Assembly (NCBI RefSeq): GCF_004362215.1
Contig: NZ_SNWR01000002.1
Location: forward strand, 1,302,001-1,366,000
DNA from: Paractinoplanes brasiliensis
GTDB lineage: Bacteria > Actinomycetota > Actinomycetes > Mycobacteriales > Micromonosporaceae
DNA length: 64,000 nt
Direction of reading: 5' to 3'
The notes under the pieces are model-generated. The model saw nothing but the letters and a program-made list of their open reading frames with translations, was not told the origin of the DNA and ran no database searches. This document shows, one piece after another, positions 17,269-25,725 of the stretch. How positions within the stretch are numbered: position 1 is the stretch's first letter; each line of letters starts with the position of its first letter. The position numbers and the translations under genes were made by a program.

Positions 17269-18984
17269 GTGGGTGTACTCGCCACGCTGAACCTTGCACG
17301 GCCCGCACCCGTATCCCGGGTCGTGCCCGCCTCTTTTCGCCGCGTCTCCGCCCTCCTGCTCACCGTCCTGGCCGCCGCGCTGATCGTGGCCGCGCTGGTC
17401 GTGCCGGAGGCGATTGCCCGACGCGAGCACGGTGCATTTGTTCCGGGCGCGTTCCTGCGGTTCCCGATCGAGGTCATCCTCTTCGGAGCGGTGGTCTTCG
17501 CCCTCCCCGTACGGTGGCGGCGCCGGTTCGCGGTGCTGTTCGGGCTCGGCGTGGGCCTGCTGGTGATCATCAAGGCGGCCCACATCGGGTACCGCAGCGT
17601 GCTGGGCCGCAAGTTCGACCCGGTCGTCGACATCCCGCTGCTGGGCGACGGTTACAACGCGGTGACCGAGACCGACGGCAGAACCACGGCCAACCTGTAC
17701 GTGGCGGGCGCGGTCATCGGCACGATCGTGGTGTTCGCCGTGCTGGTGGCGGCGTCCGTACGCCTGTCCCGGGTCTTCGAGGGCCGCGCCCTGCCCACCC
17801 GTCGGATCCTCGTCGGGCTCAGCGCCGTGTGGGTCGCGCTCGCCCTGTCCGGGGTGGCCCTGTTCCCCAACGCCCCGGTCGCTTCCGACTCGGCGCTCAC
17901 GCTGCTCAAGTCGACGGTCCGGAAGGTGCCGGCCACCATCCGCGACGAGCGGGAGTTCGCGGCGGCCGTCAGGCACGACCCGTACGCCTCGGTGCCGCGC
18001 GCAGACCTGGTCTCCGGCCTGCGCGGCAAAGACGTGATCATCGGCGTGGTCGAGAGCTTCGGCCGCAGCTCGCTGACCGACCCCGGCATGTCGGCGATCG
18101 TCAACCCCGCCCTCGACGCGGCTCAGGCCCGCCTGCAGGCCGCCGGCTTCCACGCCCGTACGGGATGGCTGACGTCCTCCACGTTCGGCGGGGGCAGCTG
18201 GCTGGCCCACGGCTCTTTCCAGTCCGGCCTGTGGATCACCTCGCAGCGGCGCTACGACGGCATGGTCACCGGCGACCGGCTCACGCTGACCCGGGCCTTC
18301 AAGGATGCGGGCTGGCAGACGGCGGGCATCGAACCCGGCAACACCAAGGACTGGCCCGAGGCGGACTTCTACGGCTACGACCGTGTGCTCGACTCGCGCA
18401 CGATGGGTTACAAGGGCCCGAAGTTCGGCTGGTCCCGGATACCCGACCAGTACGTGCTGAACACGTTCCAGGAGCAGGTCTACGCCACCCGCACCAAGCC
18501 GCTGATGGCCGAGATCAGCCTAACGTCCAGTCACGCACCGTGGACCCACGTCCCGTCGATGATCCCCTGGAACACGATCGGCGACGGCAAGGTCTACGGC
18601 CCCCAGGCGGCCTCGGCCCCGTCCCGCTCCGAGCTGTGGGCCGACAAGGTCAAAACCCGTGCGGCGTACGCCCGGACAGTCGCCTATTCGGTCGAGGCGC
18701 TCACCACGTGGGCCGCCGACCACGCCGGCAAGAACACCGTCCTGATCATGTTCGGCGACCACCAGCCCATGGCCAGGGTCAGCGGTCCCCGGGCCGGCTA
18801 CGACGTGCCGGTCTCCGTCATCGCCCAGGACCCGGCCGTCCTCGACCGCATAGCCGCCTGGAACTGGACCGACGGCCTCAAACCGGCCGGCGCCCCGGTG
18901 TGGCGGATGGACGAGTTCCGCAACAAGTTCTTCGCCGCCTACGGCCGCCCCGGCCTGAACGTCTCCGCCGCCCGAAGCCGATGA
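17269..18984 (+). CDS. Membrane-anchored sulfatase-like (LtaS/phosphoglycerol-transferase type) hydrolase
   Basis: 571 residues from GTG 17269. Four to five membrane helices occupy the first 210 residues, followed by an extracytoplasmic alkaline-phosphatase/sulfatase fold. DVIIGVVESFGRSSL gives the first metal-ligand segment (Glu), SSTFGGGSWLAHGS the likely Thr/Ser nucleophile region, and IMFGDHQPM the Asp-His metal pair. Family members transfer or hydrolyse phosphoglycerol or phosphoethanolamine groups on cell-envelope polymers. The exact donor is unknown. It lies between an aldehyde dehydrogenase and a methyltransferase with no visible functional link. Confidence 0.78.
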   Translation: MGVLATLNLARPAPVSRVVPASFRRVSALLLTVLAAALIVAALVVPEAIARREHGAFVPGAFLRFPIEVILFGAVVFALPVRWRRRFAVLFGLGVGLLVIIKAAHIGYRSVLGRKFDPVVDIPLLGDGYNAVTETDGRTTANLYVAGAVIGTIVVFAVLVAASVRLSRVFEGRALPTRRILVGLSAVWVALALSGVALFPNAPVASDSALTLLKSTVRKVPATIRDEREFAAAVRHDPYASVPRADLVSGLRGKDVIIGVVESFGRSSLTDPGMSAIVNPALDAAQARLQAAGFHARTGWLTSSTFGGGSWLAHGSFQSGLWITSQRRYDGMVTGDRLTLTRAFKDAGWQTAGIEPGNTKDWPEADFYGYDRVLDSRTMGYKGPKFGWSRIPDQYVLNTFQEQVYATRTKPLMAEISLTSSHAPWTHVPSMIPWNTIGDGKVYGPQAASAPSRSELWADKVKTRAAYARTVAYSVEALTTWAADHAGKNTVLIMFGDHQPMARVSGPRAGYDVPVSVIAQDPAVLDRIAAWNWTDGLKPAGAPVWRMDEFRNKFFAAYGRPGLNVSAARSR

Positions 18985-19173
18985 CCACCGGCGCGCGGCT
19001 CTCACCGCTCCCCGGCGGTTCCAGCGTCCCTGGCGGCTCCAGCGGGCTCAGCCCCTCTCCTGGACCAAGCCGACGACCCGGGCCACCCCGGACTCAGCCC
19101 TCAGTCCGGACCAAGCCAACCACCCACAACCACTCGGACCCAGCCCCTTCAGCCGGCCGAAACGGGTAAGCCG

Positions 19174-19956
19174 ATGACCTACGGACCAGCCATGGCTGCC
19201 GCCTACAACCGCGGGCGCGGCCTTCACCCCCGGGACATCGAGCGGTGGATGACTGCGGCCGGCCCGTACCTGCCTTCGGCCGGGGGCCGGATCCTGGACA
19301 TGGGCGCCGGCACCGGCCGCTTCACCAACGCCCTGGCCTGGTTCAGCACAGCGACCGTGGTCGCCTGCGAACCCTCGGCAGCCATGCGCGACGTCTTCCG
19401 CGCCGGCTCTCCCCATGCCGTGCTGGTCGGGGGCGCCGCAGAGGCACTGCCGTTCCGCGCCCGCACCTTCGACGCCGTGTGGGCATCCCAGATGATTCAC
19501 CACGTCAGGGACCTACCGGCGTTCGCGGCCGAGCTGCGCCGGGTGCTGCAGCCCAACGGTCACCTGCTCATCCGGGGCGGTTTCGGCCCGCCGACCGAAC
19601 TCCCCTTCTACAGATACTTCCCCCGCGCCTGGACAGAGAGCAAAGCGGCCCTCGTCACGCTGGATCAAATCACCGGCGTCCTGTCCGAGGCGGGTTTCGC
19701 GGTGACCGCCCACGTCCGGGTCGAGCAGACGTACGCCAACAGCCCCGAAGAACTGATCGAGAAGGCGGCGACCCGATCGTTGAGCCCTCTCGCCGACCTC
19801 CCGGACCAGCTCTTCGAGGAGGGGCTCGCCGCCCTGCGAGCGGACGCCGCCGAGGGCCGCATCGCCGTCCCCGTCGTCGAGCAACTCGACCTCGTGGTCC
19901 TCAGCCAGCCCGCACCGCCGGCTCCAGCAGGGACAACGTCCGCTCCCCAGCATTGA
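19174..19956 (+). CDS. SAM-dependent class I methyltransferase
   Basis: 260 residues from ATG 19174. Rossmann-type methyltransferase: motif I ILDMGAGTGRFTNAL near 40, the acidic residue in VVACEPSAAM, motif II/III GGAAEALPFRARTFDAVWAS, then HHVRDLPAFAAELRRVLQPN. This is the UbiE/type 11 pattern, acting on a small molecule. Its last 56 bases overlap the end of the convergent LD-carboxypeptidase gene, an unusually long tail-to-tail overlap. Substrate unknown. Confidence 0.85.
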   Translation: MTYGPAMAAAYNRGRGLHPRDIERWMTAAGPYLPSAGGRILDMGAGTGRFTNALAWFSTATVVACEPSAAMRDVFRAGSPHAVLVGGAAEALPFRARTFDAVWASQMIHHVRDLPAFAAELRRVLQPNGHLLIRGGFGPPTELPFYRYFPRAWTESKAALVTLDQITGVLSEAGFAVTAHVRVEQTYANSPEELIEKAATRSLSPLADLPDQLFEEGLAALRADAAEGRIAVPVVEQLDLVVLSQPAPPAPAGTTSAPQH

Positions 19957-21055
19957 GAGCAGCCCGGACGCCGACGGGCAGCGGCAGGTTCGGCCCGGCG
20001 TGCCCGATGTCGACGTTGCCAAGGATCGGAATGTCACGGTCGCCGACCACATCCAGAACAATCTCGCGCAGGCTCGGATGTCCACCGTCCCCGCCGCCGA
20101 TCCCACACGAGCCCACGGACGCACCCCTCTCGCCGCCGCTGATCGCACGCGAGGCCGCGGACACGCCAGACCCACATCCGCCGATCCCAGACGCGGCGGC
20201 GGACGCGCCCGTCTCGCCGCCGCCGATCTCACGCGAGGCCGGGGACGCGCTGGGCCCGAGGCCGGCGATCTGATGCGGGACGCCGACGACCATGCCGGCG
20301 ATGCGGTCAAGGATGCCGCTATGCCTCAGCACCTGCAGGTAACTCCACACGTACGCGGCCTGCCCGCCCATCTCCTCCCAGAACAGCACCGCGCCGTCGA
20401 AGCGTCCTGGCGGGATCGCGTACGGCATCGCCTGGTTCAGCACGATGCGGTTGATCACCCCGCCGATCAGGCGCCCCTCGGCCCGCCCCGGACGCCAGCA
20501 CTCCCACGACGAGCCGCCCGGCAGCGCACCGACCGGTTCCGTGCTGGTCAGCAACGTCAAGTAGAGGTGTTCCAGTTCCGCCCGGCGGGTTACGGACGCC
20601 CGCTGCCAGTAACCACCGAGGCCCGGCGTGGCCAGATCGGCGTGGAACCCGGCCAGCCCTGTACGGCCGTGGAGCACCAGATGCAGCAGCGAGATGTCGC
20701 TGTACCCGAGGATCGGCTTGGGATCGGCCACGACCGCGTCGAAGTCGATCAGGTCAAGGTAGCCGAGCGCCGTCTGCCCCCCGTCGTGCGCGACGACGGC
20801 CCGCACCTCTGGATCGCGCAGCAGTGAGTTGAACTCCTCAGCTATCTCGACCGGCCGCCCCGCGCTCCACCAGTGCCGCCGCCCACCTTCGAGCAGCGGC
20901 GCCAGACGCACCCGGAACCCCATCCCCTCCAGCACACCCACCGCCAGCCCCAGATCGGACTCGTAGGCGGCCTCGAGCGGCCCGGACAACGCCGCAACGA
21001 CAACGAGATCCCCGGCCCTCAACGCCCGGGGCCGAAGCACCGCAGAAGCAGACAT
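19901..21055 (-). CDS. LD-carboxypeptidase (peptidase S66) with a low-complexity insert
   Basis: 384 residues. S66 serine peptidases cleave the L,D bond of muropeptides or self-immunity peptides. Visible catalytic parts are the nucleophile elbow ILGYSDISLLH (Ser), LFWEEMGG (Glu) and GNVDIGHAGPN (His). Between MVVGVPHQIAGL and LREIVLD an insert of about 60 residues (genomic 20080-20260) is made of glycine/serine/alanine repeats such as SREIGGGETGAS and SRAISGGERGAS, absent from usual family members. The insert lies in a loop ahead of the catalytic His, so the enzyme could still work. Single gene; convergent overlap with the methyltransferase. Confidence 0.85.
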   Translation of the reverse strand: MSASAVLRPRALRAGDLVVVAALSGPLEAAYESDLGLAVGVLEGMGFRVRLAPLLEGGRRHWWSAGRPVEIAEEFNSLLRDPEVRAVVAHDGGQTALGYLDLIDFDAVVADPKPILGYSDISLLHLVLHGRTGLAGFHADLATPGLGGYWQRASVTRRAELEHLYLTLLTSTEPVGALPGGSSWECWRPGRAEGRLIGGVINRIVLNQAMPYAIPPGRFDGAVLFWEEMGGQAAYVWSYLQVLRHSGILDRIAGMVVGVPHQIAGLGPSASPASREIGGGETGASAAASGIGGCGSGVSAASRAISGGERGASVGSCGIGGGDGGHPSLREIVLDVVGDRDIPILGNVDIGHAGPNLPLPVGVRAALNAGERTLSLLEPAVRAG

Positions 21056-21202
21056 CGCCGCAGTTTCCCCGGGTCAGCGGCAACTCGCCACAGTATTGAA
21101 TCCCACCGGGGCCCGCAGAGTCAGCCGGCCAACATCGTCAACGGGCCGATGAAATCGACCGGCCGGCGGTGCAGACGCCGCCCTTGAGGTTGATCCCGCC
21201 GC

Positions 21203-21302
21203 TCGTCAACACGCGTGAACCCAGTCAACGTTGACGGAGCAATACATGTTGACCGCATTGATTCTGGGTCATCAACATGACCGAACCCCGTCAATGTTGA
21301 CG
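21203..21302. repeat. Two 34-bp direct repeats carrying GTCAAC palindromes
   Basis: Copies at 21203-21236 and 21269-21302, 66 bp apart. Each ends in GTCAACGTTGAC (21224-21235, perfect 12-bp palindrome) or GTCAATGTTGAC (21290-21301), and each begins with a further GTCAAC/ATCAAC. A fifth CATGTTGAC lies between. The rest of 21056-21320 is non-coding. Confidence 0.6.
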
Positions 21303-21320
21303 ACGCCGCACACACGTTAA

Positions 21321-21502
21321 GAGGGCGATCCGGGAGGTTATGTCCGTTCCGGGTTGAGGGTGAACAGGCCGGGTTGGCTCTCGGTCAGGATTGGTGGTTG
21401 AGCAGGCGTTTCAGCTTGGCTGGGACACTTTTGGTGTCTTTGGGTTCGGTGTTGTGCGGCAGATACGCCCACTGACACCCGGTCCGGTTCTGGTAGAAGA
21501 TC
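21321..21502 (-). mobile_element. IS5-type transposase remnant (copy A)
   Basis: The first 100 bases are a near-identical inverted copy of the end of the other remnant (31650-31750), including the shared terminus GAGGGCGRTCCGGGAGG. On the minus strand it encodes FYQNRTGCQWAYLPH, an N-terminal motif of IS5-type (DUF4096) transposases. It is joined directly to the C-terminal KLKRLLNHQS; everything between is deleted. Not functional. It is valuable because it preserves, uninterrupted, the site where IS110 is inserted in copy B. Confidence 0.75.
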
Positions 21503-21509
21503 CCCCCAG

Positions 21510-21674
21510 CGTCGGCTTGCCGAAGCCATGGAGCACATCCACTGTCTGGAGCACGACAACGACATGCTCGCCCGCATCGTGAACTTGTTCGCCACCGAGA
21601 ACACCCAGTTCCCGGAGCCGCTCCACACCGCCTCATCAGCCGTCGTCCGCCCTCTCCGCCAGGTGCCGATGTAG
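21510..21674 (+). pseudogene. C-terminal fragment of an unknown helical protein
   Basis: A short frame ending at 21674 reads MEHIHCLEHDNDMLARIVNL and then ATENTQF, a heptad-like, protein-like stretch (54 residues with the upstream part). It has no start with a ribosome-binding site and abuts the IS5 remnant. It resembles the coiled-coil tails of small transposon-associated ORFs, but I cannot assign a family. Confidence 0.3.
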
Positions 21675-21840
21675 CCCCAGCGACTCCATCGGCAAGCTCG
21701 GGCGTCGTGATACCTGTGGCGGCCACCGTTTCTGCCGGGCAGGAACCGTTGTGTACCGGACTCCAGTAGCTCACTTCGACACCGCCACCAGCCCGCTGTC
21801 CGCATACGTGTCGCCGAAGGAGCGCCGCCGCAGCGGGGTG

Positions 21841-23340
21841 TCAGCCGATGTGTACGGGCGCCGCGTCCTCGGTGCGCTGCTGGGGGCTTGCGTTGAGCGT
21901 GGTGACGGTGATGACCAGCGCGGCCAGCAGGAAGCCGGCGGCGGAGGCGAACGCGACGGTGTAGCCGTGGGACAGCGCGTCGGCCGCCCGCTGGACCAGG
22001 GTCAGGTCGCCGCTGGTCAGGGCGCGGAAGAACGCGACGTCGGCGTGCGGCAGTTTGTCATCGGCGGCGCTGGTGGAGACGGTGGCCAGGACGGCCAGGC
22101 CGACGGCGCCGCCGATCTGCTGGGCGGTGTTGAGGACGGCCGAGGCGATGCCGGTGTCGTTGCGGTCGACGCCGGAGATCGCGCCGAGCGTCATCGGCAG
22201 GAAGCTGGCGCCCAGGCCGACGGCGGTGATGAACATGGCCGGCATCAGGTGGGTGAAGTACGACGAGGACGGTTCGAGCAGGCTGAGCCAGAGCATCCCG
22301 CCGGCCGCGACGACCAGGCCGGGGCCGGCGAGCGTGCGTGGCGAGAACCGGCCGGCCAGGCGTGAGCCGATCCCGGCGGCCATCCCCATGCCGAGGCTGA
22401 ACGGCAGATAGGCGAACCCGGCACGAACCGGGCTGTAGCCCTTGACCTGCTGCATGAAAAGCGACAGGAGATAGAAGGTGGCGAACATGGCCGCGCCGAT
22501 GAACAGCATGGTGACGTAGGACCCGGCCCGGTTGCGGTTACGCAGTAGCCGCAAGGGCAGCAGCGGGTGCCGGTTCCTGCGCTGCGAGCGCAGGAAGGTG
22601 ATCAGCAGGATTGCCGCGACGGTGAACATGCCGAGGGTGACGGGGTCGGTCCAGCCGCGGTCGCCGCCCTGAGTGATGGCGTAGACCAGGGCAGTCAGGC
22701 CGCCGGTGGCGGTGGCCGCGCCGCGCACGTCCAGTTCGCCGTGCAGCTTCTCGCCGCTGGCCAGCACGCGGGCGCCGAGCAGTACGAGCACGCCGATCGG
22801 GACGTTGACGAACATCACCCAGCGCCAGCTCAGGTAGTCGGTGAGCACGCCGCCGAGCAGCAGGCCGACGGTGGCGCCGAGCCCGGACATCGCGGCGTAG
22901 ACGCCCATCGCCCGGTTACGGGCGGCACCCTCGGCGAACGTGGTCGCGATCAGCGACAACGCGGTCGGCGCGATGACGGCCGCGCCGAGGCCCTGCAGGA
23001 CCCGGGCGGCGATCAGCAACTCCACGTTCGGGGCCAGGCCGCCCAGCAGCGATGCGCCGGCGAACACGGTCAGGCCGATCCGGAACACCCGCCGTTTGCC
23101 GTAGAGGTCGCCGGTGCGCCCGCCGAGCAGCAGCAGCCCGCCGAAGGCCAGGACGTAGGAGTTGACGATCCAGGACAGGCCGGAGGCGGACACCTCGAGG
23201 TCCTTCTGGATGCTCGGCAGCGCGATGTTCGTGATCGTGCTGTCCAGCACGACCATCAGCTGCGCGGCCGCGATGACGATCAGCGCGAGGGCCGGATGGG
23301 TGGAGGTGCGCGGCGGAGCCGATGGTGCGGGGACGGACAT
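21841..23340 (-). CDS. MFS drug exporter, DHA2 (14-TM) family
   Basis: 499 residues with about fourteen predicted membrane helices. TM1 region AAQLMVVLDSTITNIALPSI and motif A GGRTGDLYGKRRVF are typical of the EmrB/QacA class. GLGATVGLLLGGVLTDYLSW is motif C of proton-coupled antiporters. It should pump out toxic or hydrophobic compounds. The gene is divergent from a TetR regulator with two matching operator sites between them, which argues for drug-inducible repression. Low CGTACG content suggests transfer. Confidence 0.92.
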   Translation of the reverse strand: MSVPAPSAPPRTSTHPALALIVIAAAQLMVVLDSTITNIALPSIQKDLEVSASGLSWIVNSYVLAFGGLLLLGGRTGDLYGKRRVFRIGLTVFAGASLLGGLAPNVELLIAARVLQGLGAAVIAPTALSLIATTFAEGAARNRAMGVYAAMSGLGATVGLLLGGVLTDYLSWRWVMFVNVPIGVLVLLGARVLASGEKLHGELDVRGAATATGGLTALVYAITQGGDRGWTDPVTLGMFTVAAILLITFLRSQRRNRHPLLPLRLLRNRNRAGSYVTMLFIGAAMFATFYLLSLFMQQVKGYSPVRAGFAYLPFSLGMGMAAGIGSRLAGRFSPRTLAGPGLVVAAGGMLWLSLLEPSSSYFTHLMPAMFITAVGLGASFLPMTLGAISGVDRNDTGIASAVLNTAQQIGGAVGLAVLATVSTSAADDKLPHADVAFFRALTSGDLTLVQRAADALSHGYTVAFASAAGFLLAALVITVTTLNASPQQRTEDAAPVHIG

Positions 23341-23354
23341 CAGAGACTCCAGAA

Positions 23355-23409
23355 CTAGACGGGTGTTGAGTTTTGGTGGGGCCGCGACAATATCTCAACG
23401 GTTGTCTAG
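23355..23409. promoter_or_regulatory. Paired TetR operators between exporter and regulator
   Basis: CTAGAC-N4-GTTGAG at 23355-23370 and its reverse complement CTCAAC-N4-GTCTAG at 23394-23409, within flanking AGAACTAGAC / GTCTAGTTCT. Each 16-mer is itself an imperfect palindrome, as expected for a TetR dimer. The same motif recurs at 29692. Confidence 0.75.
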
Positions 23410-23471
23410 TTCTTCGAGTAGGGGTGTGCCGGCTTGTACGATCAGACGCCGACGTACGGAAGGGCTGCACG

Positions 23472-24056
23472 ATGACCGAGGCCGCCGCAGCGGCGCCGCA
23501 GGGTGAACGCAAGGGCGAGCGCACCCGGCGGCGCATCCTGGAGGCCGCTCGCGCCCTGTTCGCCGAGCTCGGCTACGAGCGCACCACGATCCGCGGGATC
23601 GCCGCGGCCGCCGAGGTCGACAAGTCGTCGATCCTGCAGTATTTCGGCAGCAAGCAGCAGCTGTTCCGGGCCGCGGTGCACTGGCACGTCCCGATCGCGG
23701 AGCTGACCGCCGACGATCCGGCGCAGAGCGTGCACAACTTCCTGCACGGCATGCTGAGCAGCTGGGCCGCCGACCCGAACAGTCCGATGGCGGTGCTCGT
23801 GCGCGCCAGCATGACCAGCGAAGAAGCCGCCGAACTGCTGCGGCGTCACATCACCACCGAGGTCGTCGACGCGATCGCCGCGACCGTCGACGATCCGGAG
23901 GCCAACCTACGCGCTTCCCTGGCCGGCGCCATGATGATGGGCATCGCCGCGCAGCGCTACCTGCTGCGCATGCCCTACATCGCCGACGCCGACCTCGACG
24001 ACGTCCTGCGCCTGGCCGGCCCGGCCATTCGCAACGTCATCGCCCCGACGGCCTGA
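23472..24056 (+). CDS. TetR-family repressor of the divergent exporter
   Basis: 194 residues from ATG 23472. An N-terminal TetR helix-turn-helix covers about 15-62: RRRILEAARALFAELGYERT, IRGIAAAAEVDKSSILQYFG. The C-terminal ligand-binding domain resembles the TetR_C type of QacR/RamR-like exporters' repressors. Divergent organisation and the paired operators indicate autoregulation and control of the MFS gene; the matching site at 29.7 kb suggests a third target. Inducer unknown. Confidence 0.92.
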   Translation: MTEAAAAAPQGERKGERTRRRILEAARALFAELGYERTTIRGIAAAAEVDKSSILQYFGSKQQLFRAAVHWHVPIAELTADDPAQSVHNFLHGMLSSWAADPNSPMAVLVRASMTSEEAAELLRRHITTEVVDAIAATVDDPEANLRASLAGAMMMGIAAQRYLLRMPYIADADLDDVLRLAGPAIRNVIAPTA

Positions 24057-24619
24057 CGCCTACGCGTCGGCGCCGAAGATCGCCGGCACATGCTCGGCTG
24101 CAACGATACTGAAAGCCGTCTGCTCGAACTGCTCACGCTCGCCCTGTCGGCAGGTGCGCGACGGCACACCGCATCATGAAGTACTCCCCCCGGCACGCAA
24201 CGTAGCGTGCCTGGGGTCAGCGGCTGGCCTCATCGGCAAGGTGAATGCCGAGTCGCCGAGCAACGAGGAACAGCGAGACGCGGCGCAGCATGTGCCTGCG
24301 GTGAGACGCTGGTTGCCCGCACTGCGCTCTGCGACGCATAGGGAGTCATCGCCTGCCACTCGCGGCTACCTGCCGGGCCAGCCCGGCAGCGACTCGAACT
24401 GGTCTATCGCTGCCGGGCCGATCCGTCGGCGTGACTGGTCGTTCGTCCACTTGTCCAGGCTGCGCCCCCGGCGGCTCGCCCGGCATGGGTCCCCACCACC
24501 CGGTCTCCTGATGCCAGCCGTTCGACGGGGGCCGGGTCTTCTACACTGCGATGGGGCACAAGGCGGTGCCTCCGGCGCTGCCCGCTCTGTGGCGTAGCAC
24601 CCCGCAAGGGGGACTCCCG
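24057..24619. other. Intergenic region with a SoxR relic and the leader of the sORF
   Basis: Apart from the SoxR-like fragment at 24229-24330, no gene is supported. A weak promoter-like pair, TTCGAC at 24521 and TACACT at 24542, precedes a 75-base G/C-rich leader to the sORF at 24620. Confidence 0.4.
24229..24330 (-). pseudogene. SoxR-like MerR regulator fragment (copy A)
   Basis: Minus strand reads LRRVSLFLVARRLGIHLADE, matching the helix after the wing of SoxR-type MerR proteins (LRRVAFIRVAQRLGIPLAEI); the preceding AGNQR, in another frame, is the SoxR wing. It then hits a stop. Its 58 bp at 24231-24288 are 56/58 identical to 28846-28903. Both are relics in the same orientation. Confidence 0.6.
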
Positions 24620-24727
24620 ATGAGCAAGAGCGACTACTACAACGATCCGCTGCTGCTGGCCCACCTATACGGCGGCCTTCGGATGGCAGCCGGCGTGACG
24701 CCGTTCCACTGCGGCGACGAGAACTGA
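24620..24727 (+). CDS. 35-residue small ORF upstream of CPBP protease/two-component genes
   Basis: ATG 24620 is preceded by CAAGGGGGA at a good distance. The peptide starts MSKSDYYNDPLLLAHLYGGL and ends in a polar tail with a single cysteine (FHCGDEN). It has an acidic/aromatic head, a short amphipathic centre and no signal peptide. It matches no family I know. It is the first gene before a CPBP-family protease, a sensor kinase, a response regulator and another CPBP protease, all on the same strand. This invites a signalling- or toxic-peptide reading, which is inference only. A partly complementary CCCTCGGGAGAG / CTCTCTCGGGGG pair downstream (about 24755-24800) could form a hairpin. Confidence 0.45.
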   Translation: MSKSDYYNDPLLLAHLYGGLRMAAGVTPFHCGDEN

Positions 24728-24876
24728 CACGAGCCGTAGCCGACCGCAGCGCCGTATCCCTCGGGAGAGCTACCGCCGCTGTCCTCTCTCGGGGGATTCG
24801 CCGGCCCGGATGACTCTCTAGCGTTCACCGGCGGGCTGCCGGACGGGGCGACCCGCCGCGGGACGGGAGCTGGTCG

Positions 24877-25716
24877 ATGAGTACTGAGTCGGAATCGGAC
24901 ACGGAGGTCCGGCCGGGGCCGGCCGGTCGTCTCCTGCGCCGGCCGGTCGTCTGGATGCTGGTGGGACTGGCCGGTGTCGGCGCGGCCTCGATTCTGTCGC
25001 TCGGCGGGCCGGTCCTCGGCCTGGTCGGCGCTGCGGTCGCGGTCGTCGTCTACCGGCTGGTGATGCGTCACGTAGCCGGGCGGGACACCCCCGAGATCAC
25101 CGGGCGGACCGCCGTGCCCGAGCTGCTGTTCGGCGCGGTGTTCGGGATCCTGTTCATCGGGGTGTCGATCCTGGCGCTGTTGACCGAGTTCTCGTTCAGC
25201 CGGTCGACCGGCGATCCGGTGACGATCGTGGCGGGAATGGCGGCGACCTCGCTGGGCGCGGCGGTCACCGAGGAACTGCTGTTCCGGGGTCTCGCGTTGC
25301 AGGCACTGGAACGGATGGCGGGCAGCGGGGTGGCGCTCGCGGTCACCGCGCTGCTGTTCGGGCTGCTGCATCTGGCCAACCCGGCCGCGACACCGTGGAG
25401 CTCGCTCGCCATCGCTGTGGAGGCCGGCGTGCTGCTCGGGGCGGCGTTCCTGTGGCGCCGGAGCATCTGGTTCGCGGTCGGCCTGCACTTCGCCTGGAAC
25501 ACCGCGGTCGGGCTGCTCGGCATCCCGGTCTCCGGGCATGCCGCCGAGGGTCTGCTGGTGACCCGCCCGACCGGGCCCGCGCTGCTGACCGGCGGCGCGT
25601 TCGGGCTGGAGGCGTCGATCGTCCCGGTGGTCGTGAGCCTGCTGATCGCCGTCCCGATGCTCCTCGCCGCCGCCCGCCGCGGCCACCTGGTACCACTGCG
25701 CCGCCGCGCTCACTAG
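24877..25716 (+). CDS. CPBP-family intramembrane glutamic protease (first copy)
   Basis: 279 residues from ATG 24877, with six to eight membrane helices. All three CPBP (Abi, Rce1-like) motifs are present: EELLFRG with the catalytic Glu pair and Arg, FGLLHLAN with the first His, and HFAWN with the second. CPBP proteases process prenylated proteins or bacteriocin-like peptides, or give immunity to them. The gene starts 149 bases after a 35-residue sORF and ends nine bases before the sensor kinase gene, implying an operon. Confidence 0.9.
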   Translation: MSTESESDTEVRPGPAGRLLRRPVVWMLVGLAGVGAASILSLGGPVLGLVGAAVAVVVYRLVMRHVAGRDTPEITGRTAVPELLFGAVFGILFIGVSILALLTEFSFSRSTGDPVTIVAGMAATSLGAAVTEELLFRGLALQALERMAGSGVALAVTALLFGLLHLANPAATPWSSLAIAVEAGVLLGAAFLWRRSIWFAVGLHFAWNTAVGLLGIPVSGHAAEGLLVTRPTGPALLTGGAFGLEASIVPVVVSLLIAVPMLLAAARRGHLVPLRRRAH

Positions 25717-25725
25717 ACTCCCGGC

